Assembly (NCBI GenBank): GCA_002347095.1
Contig: DDWZ01000024.1
Coordinates: forward strand, 27,615 to 91,614
Source: Desulfobulbaceae bacterium UBA2273
Lineage (GTDB): Bacteria > Desulfobacterota > Desulfobulbia > Desulfobulbales > Desulfurivibrionaceae
Direction of reading: 5' to 3'
Length of the DNA: 64,000 nucleotides
The first letter of the stretch is position 1. Every line of letters starts with the position of its first letter. The translations under genes were made by a program, and so were the position numbers. Of the stretch, positions 41,819 through 50,300 are shown piece after piece. The notes under the pieces are model-generated. The model searched no databases and was not told where the DNA came from. It was given only the letters and a program-made list of their open reading frames with translations.

Positions 41819-41919
41819 ACCGCTGCCGCCCCGCGCCGAAAATCCCCCTCGCACGCGTTCGCTTTCTTCCCCCCCCCGCTGCTCCCCCTTTCAACGCCTG
41901 ATTTCCATAGCCCATTCCC

Positions 41920-42633
41920 ATGCCTGAAGAACGGCTGCAAAAAATCCTGGCCAAGGCCGGTCTCGCCTCGCGCCGCAATGCCGAAGAGTTGATCCGCCAA
42001 GGAAAAGTGACGGTGGACGGCAAGGTCGTCACCGAGATGGGCTGCAAGGTGGACCCAAGCACGCAGGTTATCGCCTTTGAAGGGCGAACCGTGAGCCTTG
42101 AGGAAGAAAAAATATACCTCCTGCTCAACAAACCCCGGGGCTACGTCACCACCCTCAGCGATCCCCAGGGAAGACCCATTGTTTCCTCCCTGCTCACCGG
42201 CATCACCAGCCGGGTCTTTCCCGTGGGCCGCCTTGATTTTGACACCGAGGGCGCGCTCATCCTGACCAATGACGGCGATTTTGCCGAACGGATTCTCCAC
42301 CCGCGCTTTGAAATAAAACGTACCTACCAGGCAGAAGTGCGCGGTTTGCCAACACCTGAAAAAATCCGGCTGCTGGAGGAGGGCGTTGAGCTTGAGGGGA
42401 AAAAAACCTGGCCGGCCACGGTGCGCATCGTTGCCAAGGCCGCGACGACAACCACCCTGGAAATCACCATCCACGAAGGGCGCAAACGACAGGTCCGCCT
42501 GATGTGCCAAGCCATCGGCCACCGGGTTTTCGCGCTCAAGCGCATCGCCTACGGAGGACTGCGCCTGGACGCCTTGCCCATTGGCAAATACCGCCGCCTC
42601 ACCCCAACGGATCTGGCCCAAATTTTCTCTTAA
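41920..42633 (+). CDS. rRNA pseudouridine synthase, RsuA/RluB family
   Basis: A 237-residue enzyme. N-terminal S4 RNA-binding domain (ERLQKILAKAGLASRRNAEE), then the catalytic region GRLDFDTEGALILTNDG holding the active Asp in the GRLDxxTxG motif, and IHEGRKRQVRLMCQAIGHRV. It isomerises specific uridines in rRNA. RluB and RsuA cannot be separated with confidence by eye; RluB is slightly favoured. Confidence 0.9.
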   Translation: MPEERLQKILAKAGLASRRNAEELIRQGKVTVDGKVVTEMGCKVDPSTQVIAFEGRTVSLEEEKIYLLLNKPRGYVTTLSDPQGRPIVSSLLTGITSRVFPVGRLDFDTEGALILTNDGDFAERILHPRFEIKRTYQAEVRGLPTPEKIRLLEEGVELEGKKTWPATVRIVAKAATTTTLEITIHEGRKRQVRLMCQAIGHRVFALKRIAYGGLRLDALPIGKYRRLTPTDLAQIFS

Positions 42634-42643
42634 AAAAATCCTC

Positions 42644-42672
42644 TTTACAATTGGGCACTTAGCTGTTTAAGA
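42644..42672 (+). promoter_or_regulatory. possible sigma-70 promoter for HU/IHF gene
   Basis: TTTACA (42644-42649) and TTAAGA (42667-42672) with a 17-base spacer, 60 bases upstream of the HU/IHF start. AAGAT and ATCTT around a five-base loop (42669-42683) form a small hairpin at the transcription start. Confidence 0.45.
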
Positions 42673-42732
42673 TGTTTTATCTTGCTGTATTTAATGTTGT
42701 TTTTTTTAACGGCAGCACTTCGGAGAAGGACG

Positions 42733-43017
42733 ATGAACAAATCGGAGTTGATCGAAGCACTGGCTGAGGAGATGCATGTTCCCTTGCGGGACGCGAGTTC
42801 AGCCGTGACCACCATCCTTGACGCCATGGGTGACGCCCTGGCAAATGGCGAGAGCATAGAGATCCGGGGATTTGGCAGTTTTGTGGTCAAGGAGTACGAT
42901 TCGTACTTCGGCCGCAATCCGAAAACCGGAGAGAAAATCAAGGTCAAGCCGAAAAAACTTCCCTTCTTCAAGGTCGGCAAGGAACTGAAAGAACGGGTCA
43001 ACGAATCGGCTGATTAA
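42733..43017 (+). CDS. HU/IHF family DNA-binding protein
   Basis: A 94-residue histone-like protein. The family signature is clear: GFGSFVVKEYDSYFGRNPKT followed by KVKPKKLPFFKVGKELKERV. The Pro in GRNPKTGEK inserts into the DNA minor groove. It resembles IHF-type subunits more than HU in the arm region. The ATG at 42733 has a GGAGAAGG site; the 42682 start is upstream in frame but lacks one. IHF-type bending is needed at many sigma-54 promoters, of which this window has three. The stop overlaps the convergent rimO stop by four bases. Confidence 0.93.
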   Translation: MNKSELIEALAEEMHVPLRDASSAVTTILDAMGDALANGESIEIRGFGSFVVKEYDSYFGRNPKTGEKIKVKPKKLPFFKVGKELKERVNESAD

Positions 43018-44372
43018 TCGTCGCTGTCCTGCCCATACTCGACAATCTCGCCAACAAGATCATAGGGGTGCGCCTCGGTGATCAGCACCTCCACGATATC
43101 ACCCGGGTTCGCCACCCCCGCATTGATGTAGACACAGCCATCGATCTCCGGGGCCTGAAAACGGGTCCTGCCTTCCAGCAGGAGATCGGTTTCCCGGCTC
43201 CACCCCTCGACCAGCACCTCTTCCACCTTGCCGACCATTGCCTCATTTCCGGCAAGGGAAATCCCGCTCTGCAGCTCCATGAGCCGCTGCCTTCGCTCGC
43301 TTTTCTCCTCTTCGCTGCATTGCCCAGCCAGATTATAAGCGGCGCACCCCTCTTCGTTTGAGTAGCCGAAGATCCCGACATGGGCCAGTTTCTGCTCCTG
43401 CATGAATTCGGCAAGCTGGCGCACATCCGCCTCGGTTTCCCCGGGGAAACCCACCATGAAGGTGGTCCGGATGGCGGCCTGGGGCAGAATCGAACGAATC
43501 TTTGCCAGCAGCGTTTCGATTTGCCTGCGGCCATAGGGTCGGTTCATGCCCTTGAGCACCGAATCAGAGACGTGCTGGAGGGGGATATCCAGATAGGGGA
43601 CAATCCGGGGATTGGCGGCCATGAACTCAAGGAGCTCGGCATTGACCCGGGTGGGATAGAGATAGAGGAGACGGAACCAGGGGATATCGCAGGCCGCAAG
43701 CAAAGCGCGGAGCAAAGCCACCAGCCGGGGCGCGCCGGGTCCCAGATCAAGGCCATAGGCGGTAAGATCCTGGGCCACCAAGGTCAGCTCTTGCACCCCG
43801 TTTTCCGCCAGCATTCGCGCCTCGATCACCAGATCATCAAGAAGCCGGCTGCGCAGGTCGCCGCGCAGGGAGGGAATCAGGCAATAGCTGCACCGGTTGG
43901 AGCATCCCTCAGTTACTTTCATGTAGGCGCGATGCGCCGGGGAAGAAAGCTTTCGCGGCCAGGTGGAATCCTGCAAAAAAGTAGGCGGAGCAAGATGCAG
44001 CCGTGATTTTTTCGTCTGGGTCAGCTCCTGCAATCTGCTGACGATCTCCTGGGTACCCTCGGTGCCGATGAAGAGATCGACCTCGGGAAATTCCTTGGCA
44101 AGGTCAGCGCCGTAGCGTTGCACCATGCAGCCGACCACCGCCAGTTTTTTTTCAGGGTACTGCCCCTTGACCTCCGCCAGGGTCAGGATCTCCTCGATCC
44201 CCTCTTCCACGGCGGACTGGATAAAGCCGCAGGTATTGACCAGCAGCAGATCGGCCTGGTCCGCCTCCTCGCAGGGGGCATAGCCGGCCTCGACCAGCAA
44301 CCCCAGCATGAGCTCCGTATCCACCAGATTTTTTGGACAACCCAGACTGACAGTAAAAACAGTACGCATCAT
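43014..44372 (-). CDS. rimO: ribosomal protein S12 methylthiotransferase
   Basis: A 452-residue radical SAM methylthiotransferase. N-terminal MTTase domain (TVSLGCPKNLVDTELMLG, NTCGFIQSAVEEGIEEI), radical SAM domain with GCSNRCSYCLIPSLRG (CX3CX2C), and a C-terminal TRAM domain (GRTRFQAPEIDGCVYINAG). It adds a methylthio group to Asp89 of S12. GCPKNLVDTE separates it from MiaB. It converges with the HU/IHF gene. Confidence 0.96.
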   Translation of the reverse strand: MMRTVFTVSLGCPKNLVDTELMLGLLVEAGYAPCEEADQADLLLVNTCGFIQSAVEEGIEEILTLAEVKGQYPEKKLAVVGCMVQRYGADLAKEFPEVDLFIGTEGTQEIVSRLQELTQTKKSRLHLAPPTFLQDSTWPRKLSSPAHRAYMKVTEGCSNRCSYCLIPSLRGDLRSRLLDDLVIEARMLAENGVQELTLVAQDLTAYGLDLGPGAPRLVALLRALLAACDIPWFRLLYLYPTRVNAELLEFMAANPRIVPYLDIPLQHVSDSVLKGMNRPYGRRQIETLLAKIRSILPQAAIRTTFMVGFPGETEADVRQLAEFMQEQKLAHVGIFGYSNEEGCAAYNLAGQCSEEEKSERRQRLMELQSGISLAGNEAMVGKVEEVLVEGWSRETDLLLEGRTRFQAPEIDGCVYINAGVANPGDIVEVLITEAHPYDLVGEIVEYGQDSDD

Positions 44373-44384
44373 CGCCTCATTTTT

Positions 44385-45113
44385 TTATACCGCAGCCAGA
44401 GCGGTGACACAGCGCAGAAGATCACCCACCAACCCCTGTGAGCGGTTGCGGAAATCCTTGCTCTGAAAAGCAGGCTGCCAGGGATCCTGCCATAACAGGT
44501 CCGAAACCATCATCACCGCCGCCAGTTCAACCCGACGAAACGCCGCCACCCGGATGAGCGCCGAATATTCCATATCAACGGCAAGAATACCATCCTTGCC
44601 ATAGCGCACAACCTTTTCCCTGGTTTCACGGTACAGGGCGTCGGTGGTCCAGATCGGCCCCTCGTTCAGTTCCTTGCCGGTGGCGGCAAAAAAATCCTTC
44701 AGATCCTTGCGCAGCCGGGGAGAAGATTCGCTCCTACCCGCAACAGGGTAGTGGCCGGAGGTTCCCTCTTCGCTGGCACCCCAGGTCGGCAGCACCAATT
44801 CGCCCACGCCAAGGTCGGGCTGGAGCGAGCCGCACCAGCCGCTGACAATGATCCGTCTGGCACCCAAGGCAATGAGCTTTTCCAGGCAGATCACGGCCAT
44901 GGGCGCGCCCACCGCGGGGCCGGCCCAGAACATGGGGGGAGACTGGATGCGCTGGTGGAGATTGCTGTGAAACAGAAAATGCCTATCCCAGCCTTCCCGG
45001 CCTGCGATCTGCGCGGCCTGCCGGGCTTCGGCGGGATTCACCAGCAGCAAGCCGCAGGCAGGAAGCTGCGGCTCGTTTTTGCCCCGCGAGGGATGGACAA
45101 CGACTTCGCTCAT
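44385..45113 (-). CDS. purine/uridine phosphorylase superfamily protein
   Basis: About 242 residues from the ATG at 45113. The nucleoside phosphorylase fold shows in GARRIIVSGWCGSLQPDLGV and VDMEYSALIRVAAFRRVELA, the latter matching the substrate-binding VxMExA motif of the PNP/UDP family. It could act on nucleosides or on a futalosine-type intermediate; in anaerobes with UbiD-like enzymes a menaquinone link is possible but not supported here. It lies 12 bases upstream of rimO and after the F0 terminator. Confidence 0.8.
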   Translation of the reverse strand: MSEVVVHPSRGKNEPQLPACGLLLVNPAEARQAAQIAGREGWDRHFLFHSNLHQRIQSPPMFWAGPAVGAPMAVICLEKLIALGARRIIVSGWCGSLQPDLGVGELVLPTWGASEEGTSGHYPVAGRSESSPRLRKDLKDFFAATGKELNEGPIWTTDALYRETREKVVRYGKDGILAVDMEYSALIRVAAFRRVELAAVMMVSDLLWQDPWQPAFQSKDFRNRSQGLVGDLLRCVTALAAV

Positions 45114-45135
45114 GGACACAGGCCCCGAAAAACGG

Positions 45136-45167
45136 AAAAAGGCCGCAGGGGAACCCCCTGCGGCCTT
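45136..45167 (-). terminator. intrinsic terminator of the F0 operon
   Basis: On the minus strand AAGGCCGCAGGGG pairs with CCCCTGCGGCCTT (13 bp, three-base loop) and is followed by TTTTT. It lies 27 bases after the atpE stop. Confidence 0.92.
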
Positions 45168-45193
45168 ACACGTCTAAAAAAATCGCGAACAGC

Positions 45194-45595
<402 letters not shown>

Positions 45596-45604
45596 TTACG
45601 CAAA

Positions 45605-46327
45605 TTAGTGGGCATGCTCCATGGCGGCGGAAAAATAGAGGATCGAGAGCAGCAGAAAAACCAGCGCCTGCACGATGGAAACAAACACGCCCAGGCACAG
45701 AATCGGCAGCGGGGCAAAGTAGGCGCCCGCCAGCATGAACAGGATGCCCAGCAGGGTCTCCTTGGCCATGATGTTACCGAAAAGACGGATGGAGAGTGAA
45801 AGAATACGGGCGAAATGGCTGATAAGCTCAATGGGGAGCATGAGGGGAATCAGCCAGGGAATGGGTCCGAGGAAATGCTTGATATAGCCGACCCCGTGGA
45901 ACTTCACGCCCAGGATGTGGGTGGTGAAGAAAACGATCAGGGTACAGGCCAGGGTGATGTTGAGGTTGGAAGTCGGAGACATGAAGCCCGGCATGAGGCC
46001 GATCATGTTCGCCACCAGGATGTAGAGGGCAAAGGTGGCGAGCATGGGGAACATCATCCGAGCCCCTTCCTTGCCCATGTTGTCCGCCATGAATCCCTCA
46101 AGGCCGCCGATGACGACTTCCCAGAAATTCTGACCCTTGCCGGGCACCAAGGACATCTGACCCAGGGTCAACTTCGGGACGATGATCAGAAAGAGCATGA
46201 CCAGCCAGGTATAGGTCATATGCGGAGAAACCAGCTTGGCCAGCAACGTGTCCCCAACCGGACCGTGGGGAACCGGCATCCCCAGATTTTGCAGAATCAA
46301 CGAGATAAACAGTATTGGATGTTCCAT
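45605..46327 (-). CDS. atpB: ATP synthase F0 subunit a
   Basis: A 240-residue integral membrane protein that carries ions past the c-ring. The essential Arg lies in LSIRLFGNIMAKE in the penultimate helix region; SHFARILSLSIRLFGN is the family signature. It starts MEHPILFISLILQNLG. Located 69 bases upstream of atpE. Confidence 0.95.
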   Translation of the reverse strand: MEHPILFISLILQNLGMPVPHGPVGDTLLAKLVSPHMTYTWLVMLFLIIVPKLTLGQMSLVPGKGQNFWEVVIGGLEGFMADNMGKEGARMMFPMLATFALYILVANMIGLMPGFMSPTSNLNITLACTLIVFFTTHILGVKFHGVGYIKHFLGPIPWLIPLMLPIELISHFARILSLSIRLFGNIMAKETLLGILFMLAGAYFAPLPILCLGVFVSIVQALVFLLLSILYFSAAMEHAH

Positions 46328-46356
46328 GGACCGTGCGCAGCCTCCTTAACCTTGTA

Positions 46357-46758
46357 CTACTTTGTCGAGTAAATACTTCTTGCTGCGACCATGACGGCAA
46401 GTCCGATGCCCAAAAGCACGGTGGACAGGCCAATAAGCAGTGCGAAGGGGTGAACCAACCGGTACCTGACCAGCAGGAAGAGAACCCCCACGACCACAAA
46501 CAGCCGCAGATAATATCGCATAAAAAACAACGGCTTGACCGCCTCAAGCGGCCCAGCCAGCAACCGGAGCAGATCCCTTTTCAAAAACAGGAAGCTGAGG
46601 TTTGCAATCGCGCCGCCGATAAAAACCGAACGGGCATGGAAGCCTGAATACCCCAACCAGGCCAAACCGGTGAGCACTCCCAGCAACAGCCAGTTGCACA
46701 CCATGACCTTGGTGAGCGACACCTCACCTCCCGATGCGGGTGAACCACTAACCGGCAT
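46357..46758 (-). CDS. atpI: ATP synthase subunit I-like protein
   Basis: A 133-residue protein with four predicted membrane helices, in the usual place between the small AtpZ-like gene and atpB. AtpI helps assemble the c-ring. Sequence conservation is low, so the assignment rests on topology and position. Its start overlaps the AtpZ stop by one base (TGATG). Confidence 0.8.
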   Translation of the reverse strand: MPVSGSPASGGEVSLTKVMVCNWLLLGVLTGLAWLGYSGFHARSVFIGGAIANLSFLFLKRDLLRLLAGPLEAVKPLFFMRYYLRLFVVVGVLFLLVRYRLVHPFALLIGLSTVLLGIGLAVMVAARSIYSTK

Positions 46759-46982
46759 CAGAGATCCTTTCTGTTGGCCATGTCATAGAGGTTTTTGAAG
46801 GCCGCCGCCACACCGAACCCGAGAAAAATCAGGGTCAGCCAGGGCGAGGTTCTGCCGCCAAATACCGTATGGTCCAGATAATAACCGATACCGACTCCGA
46901 TAAAGATGGAGAAGGCTACGGTCATGCCAACGGTGCTGAACTGCGCCAGCAACCGCAGTGTATCCTTTCGATTATTGGACAT
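46758..46982 (-). CDS. atpZ: AtpZ/AtpI family F0F1 ATPase accessory protein
   Basis: A 74-residue, two-helix protein: GVGIGYYLDHTVFGG and FLGFGVAAAFKNLYDM are the typical AtpZ family motifs. The start at 46982 follows the methionine favoured by the family; 47000 is an alternative. First gene of the F0-only operon atpZ-atpI-atpB-atpE. The F1 genes are elsewhere, as in several Desulfobacterota. Confidence 0.88.
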   Translation of the reverse strand: MSNNRKDTLRLLAQFSTVGMTVAFSIFIGVGIGYYLDHTVFGGRTSPWLTLIFLGFGVAAAFKNLYDMANRKDL

Positions 46983-47079
46983 CTTCACCCCCTGCCACAC
47001 AGCTCGGACAAAGGATTCATCGAGTTATGACCGATAGGATTACTAGCATTGCATCACCCCAAAGTCAACGGCTTTTTTC

Positions 47080-48372
47080 TCATTTTGCCAACTTTTTGAA
47101 TGAGCATTCAGTTTTCTCCAGCGCCATGGCCAGCTCGGCCTCGGTTTGCGCGGCGGAAATAAAAAGGGCCTCGAACTGGGAGGGCGCCAGCCAGATTCCC
47201 CGCGCCTGCATCTGCCGGAAATGTTGGCCATATCGGGCCGTATCCGCCTGCATGGCGGAGTCGAAATCCACCACCGGCCCAGGGGTGAAAAAAGCCGTCA
47301 TCATGGAGCCCACCCGGTTCAGGGTGGTCTGTCCGGGCAGATATTTTTGGGCAAGCGTGGTCAACCCCTGGGCAAAGCGGGCCGACTTTTCCTCCAGCGC
47401 GGCATAAAAACCGGGCTGGGCCAACTGCCGCATGGTGGCGGCGCCCGCCGCCATGGCCAGGGGATTGCCGGACAGGGTTCCGGCCTGGTACACCGGGCCC
47501 ACCGGCGAAATGGTGTCCATCAGCTCCTTCTTGCCGCCATAGGCCCCAACCGGCAGACCGCCGCCGATGATCTTGCCCAGACAGGTGAGATCCGGCATGA
47601 CCCCAAAGTATTCCTGCGCCCCGCCCAAGGACAGGCGCAAGCCGGTGATAACCTCGTCGAAGATGAGGACGATGCCCAATTCCGTAGTCAGGGCGCGCAG
47701 CTTTTGCAAAAATCCCGGCTGCGGGGCGACGACCCCCATGTTGCCTGCCACCGGCTCGATGATCACGCAGGCAATGTCCAGTTTTTCATCCCGCAGGGTC
47801 TTTTCCAGGATATCCGGGTTATTATAGGGAATGGACACCGTGTTCTTGACAATATCCTCCGGCACTCCGGGGCTGCCGGGAATGCCGAGGGTGATCACCC
47901 CGGAACCCGCCTTGACCAAAAAGCTGTCGGCATGGCCGTGGTAGCAGCCGTCGAACTTCACCACCACCTTGCGGCCGGTGTACCCCCTGGCCAGCCGGAT
48001 GGCGCTCATGGTCGCCTCGGTGCCGGAGCTGACGAAACGCACTTTTTCCACCGAGGGCAGGGCGCCGATCACCAGCTCGGCCAGTTCAACCTCCAGAGGG
48101 CAAGGGGCGCCGAAGCTGGTGCCGTCTTGCAGGGTTTTCTCAATGGCCTCCACCACGGCCGGATGGTTATGCCCAAGGATCATGGGCCCCCAGGAGCAGA
48201 CAAAATCGAGAAACTCGTTGCCATCCACATCCTGAATTTTTGAACCGGCGGCTTTCTTGACAAAAAGAGGATCACAGCCCACGGACTTGCAGGCCCGCAC
48301 CGGGCTGTTCACTCCACCGGGGATAAGCTGCTGCGCCCTGGCAAAAAGGCTCTGCGATTGGTCGGTTTTCAT
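47080..48372 (-). CDS. hemL: glutamate-1-semialdehyde 2,1-aminomutase
   Basis: A 430-residue PLP enzyme that makes 5-aminolevulinate from glutamate-1-semialdehyde, following HemA. It starts near SLFARAQQLIPGGVNSPVRA (HemL signature), with NEFLDFVCSWGPMILGHNHP, FDEVITGLRLSLGG and the PLP Lys in LGKIIGGGLPVGAYGG. Full length. Confidence 0.97.
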   Translation of the reverse strand: MKTDQSQSLFARAQQLIPGGVNSPVRACKSVGCDPLFVKKAAGSKIQDVDGNEFLDFVCSWGPMILGHNHPAVVEAIEKTLQDGTSFGAPCPLEVELAELVIGALPSVEKVRFVSSGTEATMSAIRLARGYTGRKVVVKFDGCYHGHADSFLVKAGSGVITLGIPGSPGVPEDIVKNTVSIPYNNPDILEKTLRDEKLDIACVIIEPVAGNMGVVAPQPGFLQKLRALTTELGIVLIFDEVITGLRLSLGGAQEYFGVMPDLTCLGKIIGGGLPVGAYGGKKELMDTISPVGPVYQAGTLSGNPLAMAAGAATMRQLAQPGFYAALEEKSARFAQGLTTLAQKYLPGQTTLNRVGSMMTAFFTPGPVVDFDSAMQADTARYGQHFRQMQARGIWLAPSQFEALFISAAQTEAELAMALEKTECSFKKLAK

Positions 48373-48583
48373 ATTTCTGAACTCCTTGCCTTCTCAATGA
48401 TTGATGGTTCCGCACCAACAAGGAACGAGGGCGCCGGGCGCCGTCACGGCTGTAACGCCTTCACCATGCACTTTTTCTCTCCGGCGAGCCGGAAATATAG
48501 CAGGCCGGTGCCACGCTGTCAAAATTCTTTCAAGCCCGCAGCGCAAGGCGCTAAAAACCCCGTGCTTTCCGCCATCCTTTCCC

Positions 48584-48612
48584 TTGACACGACAAAGCCC
48601 TCATAGCAATAT
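48584..48612 (+). promoter_or_regulatory. sigma-70-type promoter
   Basis: TTGACA (48584-48589) and CAATAT (48607-48612) are 17 bases apart. It lies 52 bases upstream of the gene at 48665 and starts the plus-strand PilZ/ParA region. Confidence 0.7.
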
Positions 48613-48664
48613 GAACGCAGAAACAAATGATTCTTTTTCCCACAGGACCAGGACAGGAGACGCC

Positions 48665-49105
48665 ATGGAAATACATGACCCGAATCTTCATCTCAAGCTT
48701 ATGGAAATGTGTGACTGCTATCTTGGCACGGACTATGCCGCCACCATTCAAAAGGTGGCGGATGCCCCTTCCGCCGACATCCAGGAGGACGCCCTCCGGT
48801 ATCTGGCCCTGGCTCTCCTCCTCACCCTGACCGAAGAGGCCCGCCAGCTTTCCCTCAAGCGAAAAAACGACAAGATCACCGTCACCATCAAGCATGAGGC
48901 CGAAAAAATCGCCTTGCGCCCGCCAGCCAGGACTGTCTTCAACAAGATCATCTCCATTATGCGCGCCATCCTCCATCTGGAGGAAGACAAGGGGGGGATG
49001 CCGCTGACCCTTGGTCTTAAAAATGACCAAATCGAGGTCCAGGTGAAAGTCGAACGCACCGCGGACAAGGAAACCCTCAAGGTGAAATTTCCCGAGCTGG
49101 GTTGA
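48665..49105 (+). CDS. conserved hypothetical protein
   Basis: A 146-residue soluble protein, mixed helix and strand, with no recognised motif. The N-terminal half is helical (DPNLHLKLMEMCDCYLGTDY, DALRYLALALLLTLTEEARQ). The C-terminal half has paired strands (DKITVTIKHEAEKI, DQIEVQVKVERT, KETLKVKF). The ATG at 48665 has a GGACAGGAG site; the frame is open further upstream but the start matches the promoter at 48584-48612. It is the first gene of a plus-strand set that includes PilZ and ParA proteins. Confidence 0.7.
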   Translation: MEIHDPNLHLKLMEMCDCYLGTDYAATIQKVADAPSADIQEDALRYLALALLLTLTEEARQLSLKRKNDKITVTIKHEAEKIALRPPARTVFNKIISIMRAILHLEEDKGGMPLTLGLKNDQIEVQVKVERTADKETLKVKFPELG

Positions 49106-49235
49106 ACGCTTCGGCCTGCGGGCCGATACCAAGCTGCATGCGGAAGAACCACGCCGTACCCGCCTCCGGACTTTTCCCGCTGTCGCCGCAGCTCCGCCCC
49201 GCCCCTGTCAAGGCGCAACAACTGGCTGTTTTGCC

Positions 49236-49265
49236 TTGACAATCTTGGCAATGCCAATAAATAAT
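49236..49265 (+). promoter_or_regulatory. sigma-70-type promoter with an embedded palindrome
   Basis: TTGACA (49236-49241) is followed at 17-18 bases by an AT-rich -10 candidate (TAAATA/AATAAT, ending near 49265). The spacer holds TTGGCAATGCCAA (49245-49257), a palindrome with a single central base. This suggests an operator for a repressor acting on the PilZ/ParA genes that follow at 49362. Confidence 0.55.
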
Positions 49266-49361
49266 CAAACATCTCCTCCATACTCGCACGTTTTTGGGAG
49301 CAAATGCGTTTTTTCAGACTTTTCTTGCCTCTCATCAGCACATGACCATAAGGAGTCGGTA

Positions 49362-49832
49362 ATGACCAAGAAAGAAAGCGGGACCGAAGAAATAGCCCCT
49401 TGGGAGCTTACGGGCTTGCCCGTGGCTCCGGCCGGAGCCCCCCCTGCAAATACCGATCTCCAAAAAATCATCCGCAAGAACTACCGGGAACCCATCCTGG
49501 ACGATGATCCGGTCTGTGCCGAAATCGATGGCCGCACCCACAGGGTCTGCGATATCGGCAGTCGCGGCCTGGGCCTCCTGGTGCCAGCCCTTGGCGGTTT
49601 TCTGGCCGGCGCGCTTTACGACATCACGCTGCATGTCGGCGACAATACCATCGTCCTCCGGGGAAAAGTCACCCATATCTCGCCAAGCGAGACCTCCGGC
49701 GAGTGCCATTGCGGAATCGAATTCATCGATCTGGACAAAAAGGACGAGCAGGCCCTGCAGCATTTTCTCTCCGCCCACCATGCCAAGATCTTTGGTGAAA
49801 CAAGCCGCTCCGCCGACCTTGGCCGGGATTGA
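49362..49832 (+). CDS. PilZ-domain protein
   Basis: A 156-residue protein. After a Pro/Ala-rich N-terminus, the PilZ domain begins at IRKNYREPIL (RxxxR) and continues with CDIGSRGLGLLVP, a D-x-G-S-x-G variant in place of DxSxxG. c-di-GMP binding is plausible but the altered second motif leaves it uncertain. AAGGAG precedes the ATG at 49362. It lies 30 bases upstream of a ribbon-helix-helix-like gene and then a ParA gene. Confidence 0.8.
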   Translation: MTKKESGTEEIAPWELTGLPVAPAGAPPANTDLQKIIRKNYREPILDDDPVCAEIDGRTHRVCDIGSRGLGLLVPALGGFLAGALYDITLHVGDNTIVLRGKVTHISPSETSGECHCGIEFIDLDKKDEQALQHFLSAHHAKIFGETSRSADLGRD

Positions 49833-49862
49833 ATCGCAACCTCATCATGGACCCGGGGGAAA

Positions 49863-50264
49863 ATGTCGGCAAAAAATAAACACGACATCATGGATGACCT
49901 GCTGAAAGGCGCGGAGGAGGATGCGGCGCATGAGGCGTCCTCCCTTGCCAAGCTGATCCATCGCACCGGAGAACCACCACGCGCCACAACGCCCGCGGAA
50001 AGCTCGCCGGACCCGGAGCAGAAGAAACCCTCGCCCGGCGACAGCAAGAAAAAATCCACCCACTATCTTTCCGAGGAGATTTTCGAGGATCTGGATGACG
50101 CGCGGGAGAAAATAAACGAACTTGTGCATCCGCGGCTGAAATCCCGTATTTCAAAATCACGGATCGTCAATCAGGCGTTGAGTATGATCCTCAAGGATTT
50201 TGAGGAAAAGGGTGAAAAAAGCCACCTGATGAAAGAAATCCTCAAGGACATCCGCAAGAAATAA
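49863..50264 (+). CDS. ribbon-helix-helix-like protein next to ParA
   Basis: A 133-residue protein. The acidic, disordered N-terminal half (EEDAAHEASSLAKLIHRT, then Pro- and Lys-rich) is followed by KKKSTHYLSEEIFEDLDDAR and SRISKSRIVNQALSMILKDF, a strand plus two helices like RHH DNA-binding proteins. Beside a ParA ATPase, such a protein is a candidate centromere- or cargo-binding partner. The assignment is inference from pattern and context. It overlaps nothing and ends 36 bases before the ParA gene. Confidence 0.6.
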   Translation: MSAKNKHDIMDDLLKGAEEDAAHEASSLAKLIHRTGEPPRATTPAESSPDPEQKKPSPGDSKKKSTHYLSEEIFEDLDDAREKINELVHPRLKSRISKSRIVNQALSMILKDFEEKGEKSHLMKEILKDIRKK

Positions 50265-50300
50265 CCAGAAGTTGGCCACGGCCGGCCCGGAGACTTCACA

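Noticed and set aside
48490..48515. TGGCAC-like element on the minus strand upstream of hemL
   Set aside because: The -24 and -12 dinucleotides are nine bases apart instead of ten, so it does not fit a sigma-54 promoter.
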